64,000 bases of DNA, taken from NCBI GenBank assembly GCA_905221605.1, contig CAJNDS010000302.1, positions 895,285 to 959,284 of the forward strand, read 5' to 3'. The number at the start of each line of letters is the position of its first letter. Position 1 is the stretch's first letter. The DNA comes from Symbiodinium natans (Eukaryota; Sar; Dinophyceae; Suessiales; Symbiodiniaceae). The notes under the pieces were generated by a model. It was given only the letters and a program-made list of their open reading frames with translations. It ran no database searches and had not been told where the DNA came from. Both the position numbers and the translations under genes were made by a program. Positions 1 through 12,600 of this stretch are shown piece after piece.

Positions 1-48
1 ACGTATGTTATAAGCCCGCCCATGTATACATGCTTTACATACTCAACA

Positions 49-390
49 CTAAACCACCCCAAACCCCAAACTCCAAAACCCTTCACCCTTGGCCCTAAAC
101 CCACAACCCCAAACCCCAAACACCGAACCCCACACCCTAAACCCCAACCCTAAACCCCAAACCCCAAACCCCCTAAACTCCCTAAACGTCAAACCCCAAA
201 CCCCAAACCCTAAACCCTGAACCACAAACCCCAAACCACAAACCACAAACCCTAAACCCCAAACCCTAAACCCTAGACCCCAAACAACAAACCCAAACCC
301 CAAACCCTAAACCCCAAACAACAAACCCCAAACCCTAAACCCCAAATCCTAAACCCCAAACCCCTAAACCCCAAACCCCCAAACCCCGCC
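49..390 (-). repeat. Degenerate CCCTAAA/CCCCAAA telomere-like array
   Basis: Imperfect copies of CCCTAAA, CCCCAAA and CCACAAA. The long open frame across it (repeated GFxVWGLGF-type peptide) is a by-product of the 7-bp period and is not a gene. Confidence 0.9.
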
Positions 391-503
391 TCCTGCCACT
401 GCCGGGTGGGGGCCGCGCCCCCGGGTGGCGGAGGAGCCGCGGCGGCTCCGCGAGGCTCGGCCCAGGCCTCGGCACGTGGCGCTTTTTGTTCTTGGGTGGG
501 GAA
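391..503. other. GC-rich single-copy spacer with hairpins
   Basis: Unique GC-rich stretch between two CCCTAAA arrays. It holds two strong inverted repeats (GGGGGC/GCCCCC and GGAGCCGC/GGCGGCTCC). Part of it could be an exon of the plus-strand gene downstream, but I could not fix its frame. Confidence 0.4.
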
Positions 504-690
504 CCCTAAACCCTAAACCCTAAACCCTAAACCCTAAACCCTAAACTCCTAAACCCTAAACCCTAAACCCTAAACCCTAAACAATTGAGGGGCCCCGGAG
601 ACGCCCCGGGGATTCCTCAAGTCTGAAGAGGGATCCTAACTCCTAAACCCTAAACCCTAAACCCCAAACCCCAAACTCCTAAACCCTAAA
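504..690 (-). repeat. CCCTAAA arrays around a palindrome
   Basis: Near-perfect CCCTAAA at 504-585 and 640-690. Between them, about 591-626, is an imperfect palindrome with arms TTGAGG...CCCCGG and CCGGGG...CCTCAA that could form a hairpin. Confidence 0.85.
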
Positions 691-692
691 CC

Positions 693-790
693 CTGGTTCT
701 TAATTTGGTACTGAGGGAATGAAGCCCTAAAAACACCCTCTAAGGGATGATATAGGGTACGTCATGACCTCACTCCCTACTAAGAACCAG
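693..790. mobile_element. Inverted-repeat element, family I1
   Basis: About 98 bp with terminal inverted repeats CTGGTTCTTA and TAAGAACCAG, with GAGGGAATG/CTCCCTAC just inside. A second copy with the same ends lies at 10166-10242. It has no coding capacity and resembles a MITE. Confidence 0.7.
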
Positions 791-889
791 CCAGTACCAG
801 CTTACGTGAAGCTACCATGCACCGCAAGTAACATGACATTCCCCCTGTTATGGTCACATGCTTTGATCTAAGTTCTTTGACAAGAGCCC

Positions 890-1320
890 CAGACCCCAAA
901 CCCCAAGACCCTATACGCTAAACCCCAAACCCTCAACACCCCTAAACCCCCCAAACCCCCAAACCCCACCCTGAACCCAAAACCCAAACCCCTGAACCCT
1001 AAACCCCAAACCCCTAAACCCCAAACCCCTAAACCCTAAACCCCAAACCCTAAACCCCTGAACCCCTGAACCCAAAACCACAAACCCCTAAACCCTAAAC
1101 CCCAACCCCTAAACCCCAAATCCCTAAAAGCAAAACCCCAAACCCTAAACCCCTGAACCCCTGAACCCCTGAACCACAAACCCCTAAACCCTAAACCCCA
1201 AACCCTAAACCCCAAACCCCTAAACCCCAAACCCTAAACCCTAAACCCTAAACCCCAAAACCAGAAACCCCTAAACCCCTAAACCCTAAACCCCAAACCC
1301 TAAAACCCTAACCCCAAACC
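890..1320 (-). repeat. Degenerate CCCCTAAA-type array
   Basis: Mixed 7- and 8-bp units (CCCTAAA, CCCCTAAA, CCCTGAA). It ends in CCCAG, which serves as the splice acceptor of the first modelled exon of gene A at 1324. Confidence 0.85.
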
Positions 1321-1323
1321 CAG

Positions 1324-4300
1324 TGGAGCACTGCTCGCGGAAGATCTCTTGAGGCTACTGCTTCGGTGGCTTCGTTGGTGGAAGCTGCTGTGGACACTTG
1401 CCTCGCGCAAGGGCTTCTGGGGCATTTTCAGGTTCAGGGTTTCGGGTTTCGGGTTTCGGGTTTCGGGTTTAGGGTTTAGGGTTTAGGGTTTAGGGTTTAG
1501 GGTTTAGGGTTTAGGGTTTAGGGTCTAGGGTTTAGGGACTTAAGGACTTAGGGTTTAGGGATTGTAGGTCAGGGTTAGGTAGGGACTTTCAGGTTCAGGG
1601 TTTAGGGACTTAAGGTTCAGGGCTTAGGGATGTTTGGGGTTTGTTGAGGGGCTCAGGGGTTTGTGATCAGGGCTCAGCGACTCAACCCATGATACTTACA
1701 GCCTTACAGCACAAGCCCGGCAAGACCAGGAGCCACTCACAAAGCCCTAAAGCCCTAAACCCTAAACCCTAAACGGCCCCAAACCCTAAACCCTAAACCC
1801 TCTAAACCCCCTTCAGGTCCGGCGCCTGGTTTCTGAGTCGTCCTCGGCCACCATGGGTGTGGAGGATCTCGCCTTTGAAAGGGAGACTTGAGGGGAGGGG
1901 GGGCTTAGGGTTTAGGATTGAAAGGGTTTCGGATTTGGAGGGCTTAGAGGGTTTAGCTGAAAGGGCTTGCTTTGGAGAGCTTATTATAGGCTTTGCAGGA
2001 TCTGATGTAAGGTTTCATATGGGTTTTTGCAGGGTATGTATGGGGCCGGGCTCATTTAGGGCTTATGGTGCTTATGTGGGCTTTCCGGACAATGGGATAT
2101 CGAGTTCGGAGAGCATGCAGCCTGGACAGGCCCCAAAAACCCAAACCCTAAATCCTAACCCCCCCCCCCCCCCCCCCAAAAAAAAAAAAAAAAACTAAAC
2201 CCGAAGCCCCATAAACCACAAACCCCAAAATCCCAAAACCCCAAGCCTAAACCCTAAACCCTAAACCAGAAAGCCTAAACCCTAAACCCTAAACCCCAAA
2301 CTCAAGACCTACGACCGCCAAGTAGCTGAAGGTGCGCTGGAGGACCCTGCCTTCCTGGCACGGGGTACAGTAGTTTCAGGAACGGCTGCTTCTGAGACTC
2401 CTTTTAGGGTTTAGGGTTTAGGGTTTAGGGTTTAAGGTTTAGGATTTAGGGTTTAGGGTTTAGGGTTTAGGGTTTAGGGTTTAGGGTTTAGGGTTTAGGG
2501 TTTAGGATTTAGGGTTTAGGGTTTAGGGTTTAGGGTTTAGGGTTTAGGGTGCGGTGCAGGGCTTAGGGCCACTAAAAACGCTGTCGGCCCACAGCTGCAA
2601 GTACGCCTACCTCCAAATCAGGAAACAACCAGTTCCGGAACTTTAGGCATCCTGCGCAGAATCCCAGGCAGAACTACCTAAAAACCCTCCCCTCAGCCCT
2701 AAACCCTAACCCTAAGCCTAAACCCTAAACCCTAAACCCTAAGCCCTAAGCCCTAAACCCTAAGCCCTAAACCCCCCACAACCTACGCTGACTGCGCCCC
2801 TGCAGGTCCTCCCGGAACTGGACCCCGAAGCTGGCCGCGGCGACACCTGAGAGGGCGCTTACTTAGGGGTTTAGTCTTTTTAGGTTGCGCGCAGGTTTCG
2901 GGTTTAGGGTTTAGGGTTTAGGGTTTAGGGTTAGGGTTTCAGGTTTCAGGTTTATACGGTTTATGGGGTGGTTTATATGCGCCCGCGTTGCGCGTAATCG
3001 AGCCCCCCCCCCCCATGATATCCCCCCCACCCCACGGCCAAACCCTGCCTGTTAACCCTAAAAACACCACGGACCACGGGGGAGGACAGAGAAACCTCAG
3101 CCTAAACCCCACACCCTGAACCCTAAGCCCTAAAACCTAAGCCCACCAATGAACGATAGGAGGGAGAAGGGTAAACCCGAAACCTTAGCCGCTTTAACCC
3201 TGAACCCTGAAGCGTAAACTCAGCACGAACCACAGGGGGGAGAGGGGAAACCGTATACCTACCATTACCCCAAACCTTGAACCCTGATTAAACTCAACCA
3301 ATGGACCAGAGTGAAAATCCTGAACTCTACAGCCTAACCCTAAACCCCTTCACCACAAACCCATGAGCCACGGAGCATGAACCACGGGGGGGAGGGGACC
3401 CCAAACCCACCAACAGGGGGATACATGGGGGTGGGGGGGGGGGGGGGGGGGGGGGGGGGGGAGGGGGGGGGGCGGGGGAGGGGGGGAAGGGGGGGGGGGT
3501 GGGGGGGGGAGGGGGGGGGGGGGTGAGGGGGGGGGAGGGGGGGGGGTGCGCCTATGCTGGCATACAGGGTTTATAGGGTTTATAGGGTTTATCGGGTTTA
3601 TAGGGTTTATAGGGTTGATAGGGTTTATAGGGTTTGTAGCGTTTATAGTTTATAGGGTTTCTAGGGTTTCTAGGGTTTATAGGGTTTATAGGGTTATAGG
3701 GTTTAGGGCTTTTTTGGGTGGGCTGTGCGTGTGTGCCTGCGCGCTTTGGCGCCTTCCCTTCAGGCCGCTCCCGCAAAGCTCTGCGGATTTGGGCGTACTT
3801 CCAGTAGGGGGTTTAGGGTTTAGGGTTTGGGGTTTAGGGTTTAGGGTTTAGGGTTTAGGGTTTAGGGTTTAGGGTTTAGGGCTTAGGGTTTAGGTTTAGG
3901 GTTTAGGGTTTAGGGTTTAGGGTTTGGGGTTTGGGGTTTGGGGTTTGGGGTTTGAGGTTCGGTCTGGGGGGGAATCTACTAGACCTGGAAAGTATCGGCG
4001 CGAGTTTACCTCCACCCGATAGAGAAGCTGCATGCCACGCCTACGGCCGGGTTTAGGGTTTCGAGCTTAGGGGTTTAGGGTTTAGGGTTTTCGGGTTGCT
4101 CTAAAACCCTAAACCCTAAACCCTAAACCAGGCACTAAGAGTCGATGAGTTGGGAGGAAGGGATGCTCTGCGAAGGGAGGACGGGGTCGCAGGGGCCATT
4201 CTGGGAGTTGGAGTTCTGAAGCAAGGAATGCCGATAGCTCGCTTAAAGATGCCAACAAGAAAATACATCCATAAGTTGAACATGCGCTCTGATTCATCTT

Positions 4301-6612
4301 CAAGGGTGAGAATGGCTGGGACATGCGTGAGCCGAACAATTGTTGAAGGCAGCAATTACGGTAGGGTTTTGCCGAAGGCAGAGGCTTGCTATCTTCCAGT
4401 TAAAGTGCCTGGGTATCTGCTTCATCGGCAAATGTGAACAGACGTTCCACCATCTCGGAGGAGTAGTTACAGGTGCATTGGCGTTCGGATGGGGCAGGCA
4501 CTGCGGCTGCTGAATACAGCATTGTAGCGAGCGCAACCTCTACCTCTATGCCCCCATGAAGACAGGGACTGCAGGGATAGCCTTGGCGACTTTCTGTGAG
4601 TGGAGGATTAGGGTTTAGGGTTTAGGGTTTAGGGTTTGGGGTTTGGGGTTTGGGGTTTGGGGTTTGGGGTTTGGGGTTTGGGGTTTGGGGTTTGGGGTTT
4701 GGGGTTTGGGGTTTGGGGCTTGGCGCTTGGCGCTTGGGGCTTGGGGCTTGGGGCTTGGGGTTTGGGGCTTTGGGTCTAGCGACTCCCTGCACTACACCGT
4801 CCGCGGCCCGGACCGCGAAGGTCTGGCGCTGTGGAGGGGAGCTGCTCGCGTCCTTAGTGCTAGTTTTGAGGGTTTAGGGTTTTAGGGTTTAGGGTTTAGG
4901 GTTTAGGGTTTAGGGTTTAGGGTTTAGGGTTTAGGGTTTAGGGTTTAGGGTTCAGGTTTAGGGTTTTTAGGGTTTTTAGGTTTTTTAGGGTTTTTAGGGT
5001 TTTGAGGGTTTTGAGGGTTTTTAGGGTTTTTAGGGTTTTTAGGGTTTTTAGGGTTTTTAGGGTTTTTAGGGTTTAGGGTTTTTAGGGTTTTTAGGGTTTT
5101 TAGGGTTTTTAGGGTTTTTAGGGTTTGTAGGGTTTTTAGGGTTTTTAGGGTTTTTAGGGTTTTTAGGGTTTTTAGGGTTTTTAGGGTTTTTAGGGTTTTT
5201 AGGGTTTTTAGGGTTTTTAGGGTTTTTAGGGTTTGGGGCTTTGGGATCGAAGTCTCCCAGCCATGGTACTGAAAGGGTCAGGGGACTTCGTAAGTAGGGT
5301 TATAATTAGGGCAACTATAGCTACAATTCTTTATAACCCCCAGTTAGGGTACTTATAACCCTACTTACCTAAGTCCCATGAACCTCCAAGTAGACAGGTG
5401 ATGTGCAGCAGCTGGGGTGCCGGCCCCATCTCGCCGCGCCTTTTGAAAAAAGACACATGGCAGAGGTTCTCTTGGTAAGAACGCCATATAAAGATGCCAC
5501 AGCTGGGTTACAAAGCAAATAGTGTAGCATCCTTATTATGGTCCCTTAACGTACGTGTTCCACAAGAAGCCAGCAAAATGGAAAGCATCTGTGAGGACAG
5601 TGAGCTGCCCCGTTGACCCGCTGGATTCTTGGGTGAGCTGGGGAAGCGGCGACTGGCGATGGATAGCCTGAGATGGCAGTGCATCCAGAAAACCAAGGTC
5701 CTTAAAACCCCAAGGCACACTAAACAACCCGCAAACCTCCCCCCGGCTGAGAGGATCAAACCACAACCCTCAAACCTAAACTCTGGCCCTAAACCCTAAA
5801 CCCCGAACCCTAAACCCGAAACCCTGCTTAGCACCCGGCCTTGCTTCTGTTCGGACAGGAGGGCCATGGCTTCGCTCTCAAATCGGGCTGAGGTCCGAAA
5901 ACCCCTACGCCTACGTCACGTTGCGCGCTTGCTGAGGAGGAGGGAGAAGGGGGGGGCCTCCGAAGATGCCCTAAACCCATAAAGAAACCCCCAACTCCTG
6001 AAGCCCTAAGTAGTGTCGAAGTAGGCACAAGGTGGCTCTTGCAGCCTTGACAAGAACTTGAGAAGTCCCCGTGTGTGACAAGGGCAGATCTGCGATGGGA
6101 GCCCGACGGCCACTGGGAGCACGGCCGGAGCTTCACGCGCTCTGGGCACTTCACATGTGGCAAAGACAACATGAGATGCTACTCAGGAGGAGTTGCTAGT
6201 AATTGCTTAAGAGCCCCCAAACAATGAACATATTCTTCCTTATAAGGGCAATACAGGGATTAGTAGTTTGCATTCTTTTGGGATCTTTTGGGGTTCTTAA
6301 GCAAATAGTAGGTTGGGAGTGGTTCATGTGACTCATCCGTCGGAGCCCCAGATCTTGCATCCCCAGTCCTCCCGGCGCTGCTTCAAACGTGATTGGTGGA
6401 AGAGGTGGCAGTAGGCGCAACTGAGCACACGGCAGAAAAGATTCTGGGGAATGTCTCGGTCTGCAGGTTCTTGCCAAGGTGCGTCAGAGCATTACTTTAT
6501 CAAACAAGAGCCGTGAGAATTTAACTTTCCACATGTTGGACTGACTGGCGCACTCTCTCTCTCACTCTCTCTCTCTCTCTCTCTCTCTCGCTCGCTCTCG
6601 CTCTCACTCTCG

Positions 6613-6643
<31 letters not shown>

Positions 6644-9600
6644 GCTCTCGCTCTCGCTCTCTCTCTCTCTCGCTCTCTCTCTCGCTCTCGCTCTCGCTCT
6701 CGCTCTCGCTCTCTCGGAGGCTCACCCCCTGAGGCCATCGCTCGCGATCCATGCGGCACCCGCACAGTGAGAAGCAGTAGAAGGCGCAGGGCTGGCGCAG
6801 AGACACCGGGTGTAGAGGGGGGATCAGGAGAGGAGGGGAGCCAACTTTCCTCCTACACCCGCGTCATGTGAGGACACGAGCATGCCCTAGAATTCTTGAT
6901 GTGGCTGTGTTTGGCGACAAAAGAGCAGCTCTCGGTGACTCTGGCACACCAGCTGCCCCTGCTCGGACTGTTTCACCGGCTCAAGCCGCCACCGCAAACG
7001 TGATGATGTCACTAGTGCACGGGTGGCTGTTAAGGAATCAAGCTACCATCTGATGAGCAAATCATACTCAGTATGGAACTTAATAACTTGCTAAAGTTAC
7101 CGTCTGCCCATCTGACGGACATGAAGTTCATCATGCTTGATCTCCTTAGTATGGCAACTCGACTTGAACTCCTCAACAGCAACCCCGGTGGGTGCAGCCT
7201 AGGACTGCACAGCTACGTCTTGGTCATCTTGGCAGCGGGGGCGCCACCACCAGGCAAAAGATGCACGAAGAACCCAACGAGCCCACAGTGTCAGAAGCTG
7301 GTTCAGGAGTTTAGGAGTTAGGGTTTATGGGTACGGATTTCAGGGTTTAGGGTTAAGGGGACAAGGGGTGAAGGTCTAGGACACATGGCGGTTTCCGGAA
7401 TTAGGGTACCCTGCTATTGGGTTCCTTCTTTGGAATCCTACTATTTGGGGGGGGCTAATTTAAGGGTTTTCGTAAACCCCCCACATTGAACCTCGGATCT
7501 TGCACGCTTGAAACCTGCTGTCCGTTGCGAGAGCGATTCCCAAGCAACTGGCGACATGGCACTCCACTTTGATATGCTAAACTAAACCCTAAGCCCTAAA
7601 CCCTCAGCCCTAAACCCTAAACCCTAAACCCTCAACCCTAGACCCTCAACCCTCAACCCTAAACTGGAGGACTAACCCCCCAAAGACAGACTGCAGGCTC
7701 ACAGGCTCATCTATTGGACTGCTGCCCAGGCTGATCGGATGCCTGCAAAGCCGCACACAAAAGGCACGTCGAGTTTAGGGGCTTAGAGTTTAGGGTTTAG
7801 AGTTTAGGGTTTAGGGCTTAGGGCTTAGGGCTTAGGGTTTCGGGCTTAGGGTTTAGGGCTTAGGGCTTGGGGCCTGGGGCTCAGGGCTTAGGGCTTCGGG
7901 CTTAAGGCTTAGGGCTTAGGGCTTAGGGTTGTTCCCCCTTGTACTAACAGTCCTTAATGGGGATTCGATAAGGGGGTACTAGAATCCCGACTCAGCAAGG
8001 AGCGTTAGTATAAGGGGGAACATCCCTAGCTTAAGGTTTTACAAGGTTTTGGTTTATGGGGTTTAGGGTCTGGGGTTTATGGGGTTTAGGGTCTGGGTCT
8101 GCGGGGTGGTGTATGGGGTTCAGGGTCTGGGTGACGGTTTATGGGCTTGGGGTCCAACTGGATCCCCAGTCAAGCGAGGTGCCTGCAGGAACAAGTCCGA
8201 GACGAAGTCGAATCTTTCCTGCAGCCAACACTGAACCCTAAACCTGCCAACCCTACACCGAGGAACCCCTGCTTCAAAGACAAAGCATCTACAAGCCTTT
8301 AACCCGCAAATAAGCCTAGACCCTAACAAACCCTAACACTCTACGGCAGCAAAACCCGAAACCCTAACAAACCCCAAACCCTACAGCAACAAACCCTAAA
8401 CCCTAAACCCTAAACCAAAAAACCCTAAACCCAAAACCTAAACCCTAAACCCGAAACCCCAAACCTGCCGGGACTTCGCCTTGGGCTGTTCCTGGGGGCT
8501 CGCAGCAGGCGCCTGGGCAAGGCGAAGGGCTTCTTGGAGACTTTTAGGATTCAGGGTCGAGGGTTTAGGGTTTCCTGTTTTGGGTTTAGGGCTTAGGGGG
8601 TTTAGGGGCTTTTTGGGCTTTGGGGTTTCAGGCTTTTGTAGGAGGGCGTCAAGCTGTGAGGGAGGCGCTTTGGGGTTTGTTTGGGGGGGTTTTGGGGGGC
8701 TTAGCGACCCCAAACCCCAAACCCTCAAAACAGGGTTTAGGGTTTAGGGTTTAGGGCTTAGGATTTTGAGTCCCAGCCTGCACCTGCGCATGGCCGTAGC
8801 CGCTGCTCGGCAGCGTGTCCCTTGTCGGGGAAGGGGAGATTCGGCTTCGGGGATGCATGAAAAGCAGAACCACGACCCCGAACACTCTCAACCCCACTGA
8901 ACCCTAAGCACTCCGATCCCTGAACCCTAAGCACCCCGACCCTAAAAAACCCCAGAACCCACAGACCCTGAAGGAGGAACCAGCCTCGACAGCTCCATCG
9001 GCGGGGGCCCGGCGCCTTTCAGAGAGGCTTAGGGTTTAGGGTTTAGGGTTTAGGGTTTAGGGTTTAGGGTTTAGGGTTTAGGGTTTAGGGTTTAGGGCTT
9101 AGAGTTCCGGGTTCAGGGTTTAGGGTTCAGGCTTTAGGGTTTAGGGTTTAGGGTTTAGGGTTTAGGGTTTAGGGTTTAGGGTTTAGGGTTTAGGGTTTAG
9201 GGTTTAGGGTTTAGGGTTTAGGGTTTGCGGGGGTCTGGGGGGGCTTCAGGGGTTTCCGGCACTTCGGGGAGGCTTTGTGGGGTCCCAAGCTTTGGGGCCT
9301 TGGCCTACGAAAGCCTGTTACTGATGTTGGGTGCAAAACATGGCTCCGGGCAGCCCTGCACCCTAAACCCCCAAACCCTAAACCAAACAATCCCTGAACC
9401 CTAAAACCCAATTCAACACTAAACCCTAAACCCCATTTAAAATTTAAACCCTGAAGCGTGGACCCCAATCCCCACAAAGCGAGGCCTGAGAAGTTCAGCC
9501 TCGGCAGGGGCGAGGCGTCGCCTGGCACGGCGCAGCCTCCAAGCCGGCCGACACTTCTCCCAAGCCCCTCAGCCTTTTACGGGTTCTCAAGGGAAGGAGG

Positions 9601-12600
9601 GGGGGGTTTCCCAACATAGGGGTCCCTTTTTGGGGGGTCCCTTTAAAGGGGCTTCTATGCTATTTGGGGGTCTAAGAGGGTACCCCCTACTTTGGGAAAG
9701 ACCGGGAATGAGGTACCTCGTATCCCCCCGCAAAGAAGCCCAGTTACACGGGGGTTCTAGAAGGTGCCTGCTTCCCGCAGTCCCTAGCCCTACTAAGCCC
9801 TAAACCCTAAACCCTAAACCCTAAACCCTAAACCCTAAAAAGCCAGTAGGAAAACCCCAAGGCATGCATGGGCCCAGGCCTTCCATGGACAGGAGGTCGC
9901 CCGATGGAGCGGCCTCAAAGCATGCCAGAGAATTCCGGGTTTAGGGTTTAGGGTTCAGGGTTCAGGGTTTAGGGTTTCGGATTTAGGGTTCAGGGTTTAG
10001 GGGTTTAAGGGTTTAGGGGCTTAGGGTTTGGGGTTTACAGAACCCTCACCCACCCACATCTGAGCCTCTCCGCAACAAAAAAAGGGTTCCCGCAATAACA
10101 CCTCCCCCAAATAAACCGCGTCCCAACACATGGATTCCCGAAAACCCCCCCCCCCCGAAAACTTGCTGGCTCTTAGTAGGGAATGGGGGAACTAGGTAAA
10201 TCTACAAGGTACCTAGCTGCCTCATTCCCTACTAACAACCAGGTGGTAAGTAGGGTTAGTACCCTTAATCAGGTTACATTTACTGTTACCATAGTTATAA
10301 CCCAAACGCTAAACCCTAAACCCTAAACCCTAAACCCTAAACCCCAAACCCCTAAACCCCTAAACCCTAAACCCTAAACCCTAAACCCTAAACCCTAAAC
10401 ACTCCAAAGTAGGGCAACCCCCACATGGCCGGAAGGCCCAGGCCTCGCCCAATGGGGAGAAATCCAGCAGATCGGGGAGGGCGGCTGGCCCCTGATGCGA
10501 CAAAACTTGCCGGAAGTTAGGGTTTAGGGTTTAGGGTTTAGGGTTTAGGGTTTAGGGTTTAGGGTTTAGGGTTTAGGGTTTAGGGTTGAGGGTTGAGGGT
10601 TTAGGGTTTGGGTTTGGGGTTAAGGTTTAGGGTTTAGGGCTTAGGGTTTAAAGTCTAAGGTCTAGGGTGTAGGGTTGCGGTCGGCAACACGGAATGCACG
10701 GCCTCTTCGCTGCCTGGTTTACGCTCGATCGGCCTCGAGTGGAATCTTGTGCCCGTGCAGGACAAACTGGGGGGAATTAGACGCAACATACGCAACTAAT
10801 TGGTCGTGTACTTGTCTACATGGGACTTCTCTATATACGGGGCCTTATGTGTAGCACACATACCAAGAACTAGGCCACAGCTTACATCGCTGTCCACAAG
10901 CAGATGCACGCGACCTGGGACAAGAGCTTCCTAAAATCCTAAATCCGAAACCCTACAGCCTAAATCCCGGTTTCCTCTGCAGGTGGACAGACACCTGGCC
11001 CTAGTCTCCTTGGGCCACTACCGGCCCCGGCGCCAATGCGTACTACACCCTGATCCTGCAATGCAAAACACCCCCGCTGGTAAGAATGGCTTCGGCGCCT
11101 TAAGCCTTTAAAACCCCAAAACATACCCCCTCTAAACCCTAAACTCCCAAAACCCTAAACCCTAAATCCTACATCCCTAAACCCTAAACCCTAAACCCTA
11201 AACCCTAAACCCTAAACCCTGCATCCCTAAACCCTCTGAACCCTAAACCCTACATCCCCAAACACTAAACCCTACACCCCAAATAAGCCCGAACCCGCCC
11301 GGGACTCCCTCCAACCCTAGTTTTGGGCACCGCGCGCGACCGGCGTGCAGGCCGAAGTACTCGGGGCCTTGGCCCATCGGTTTAGGGTTTAGGGTTTAGG
11401 ATTTAGGGTTTAGGGTTCAGGGGTTAGGGTTTAGGGTTTTCTTCTACCGCTGAAGTCGACATGGGGCGTGGGGTTTACGCCTTCGGGTTTAGGGTTTAGG
11501 GTTTAGGGTTTAGGGTCTGGGGTATAGGGTTTAGGGTTTAGGGTTGGTGGTGCAAGCCGAGCGACTCAAGTTTTAACATGTGCGCGAGAGGTAGATCCGA
11601 GGGCTAAAGTTTCCCACTGCCCCCACAAGCACTAGCTTCTGTGGGGGAAGTCTAGGCGGATGGGCCTGTCTCATCGAATCTTCTGGGCCCGGAAATCGTC
11701 GCCACACAACACGCATTCTGGAAATCAAATGGGCTTTCTCAGCAAGCATGGTCGGATCCAGAAAAACACATTCTGCACCGAAGCACCTCTCTGACCAAAT
11801 GCAGTTTGGGTCGGATATGAATACTTCAGCCTACAAATGTAGTTCTGACCCTACTTGCACCTTCCCCCCAGGTCTAACTACCCATGAACGTGCAAGAAAG
11901 CCTTCTGTCTTCTGTGGGTTTAGAGTTCAAGCCCATTCGTGTACCCACCCAACTACTCCGAAATCGCCCAAACGTCCATGCGCTTCATGCTGAAGCAGCC
12001 CCCTCTGAAAGCTTAACGATCTGCACTGTACCAAACCCTAAACTCTGACCCTAAACCCTAAACACTATTCCCTAAACGCTAAACCCTAAACCCTAAACCC
12101 TGAACCCTAAACCCTGAACCCTACACCCTAAACCCTAAACCCTAACCTCCAGAACTCCTGTCCCTGGGCCGCGGTCCGACGCGCCGCGGCTCTCCATCAG
12201 CGCCCGCACCTCGGTGCCCACCTGACATCGCAAGAGGTTTAGGGTTTAGGGTTTAGGGTTTAGGGTTTAGGGTTTAGGGTTTAGGGTTTAGGGTTTAGGG
12301 TTTAGGGTTTAGGGTTTAGGGTTTAGGGTTTAGGGTTTAGGGTTTAGGGTTTAGAGGGCTTAGGGCTTAGGGCGTAGGGCGTAGGGCTTAGGGCTTAGGG
12401 TTTAGGGTTTAGGGTTTAGGGTCGCAACAGTCTTTGTGCACGCAGCACAGGGGGTAGGGTTATTGGAGCGAGCGAGGTTCCTAATGCTAACTGCAGCTGT
12501 CATTAAAAGGAGGGAGGCATGAAAAAAGTCGGCATTGAGGTGTCTTGCCAGTGGCCTGCAAGCCGTTCCGATTGTGCAGCTCGTCCTGCAAGGGGCCTCG

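Noticed and set aside
49-303. Long ORFs with repeated GLGFRVWG-type peptides (also at 1036-1230 and 4643-4885)
   Set aside because: They follow directly from the 7-bp telomere period and have no start, composition or domain support.
1-600. True chromosome end (telomere)
   Set aside because: The arrays are short, interrupted, in both orientations and continue through the whole window, so they are interstitial.
6492-6806. Ser/Glu/Arg-repeat ORF on the minus strand
   Set aside because: It is the translation of the CT/GCTCTC microsatellite.
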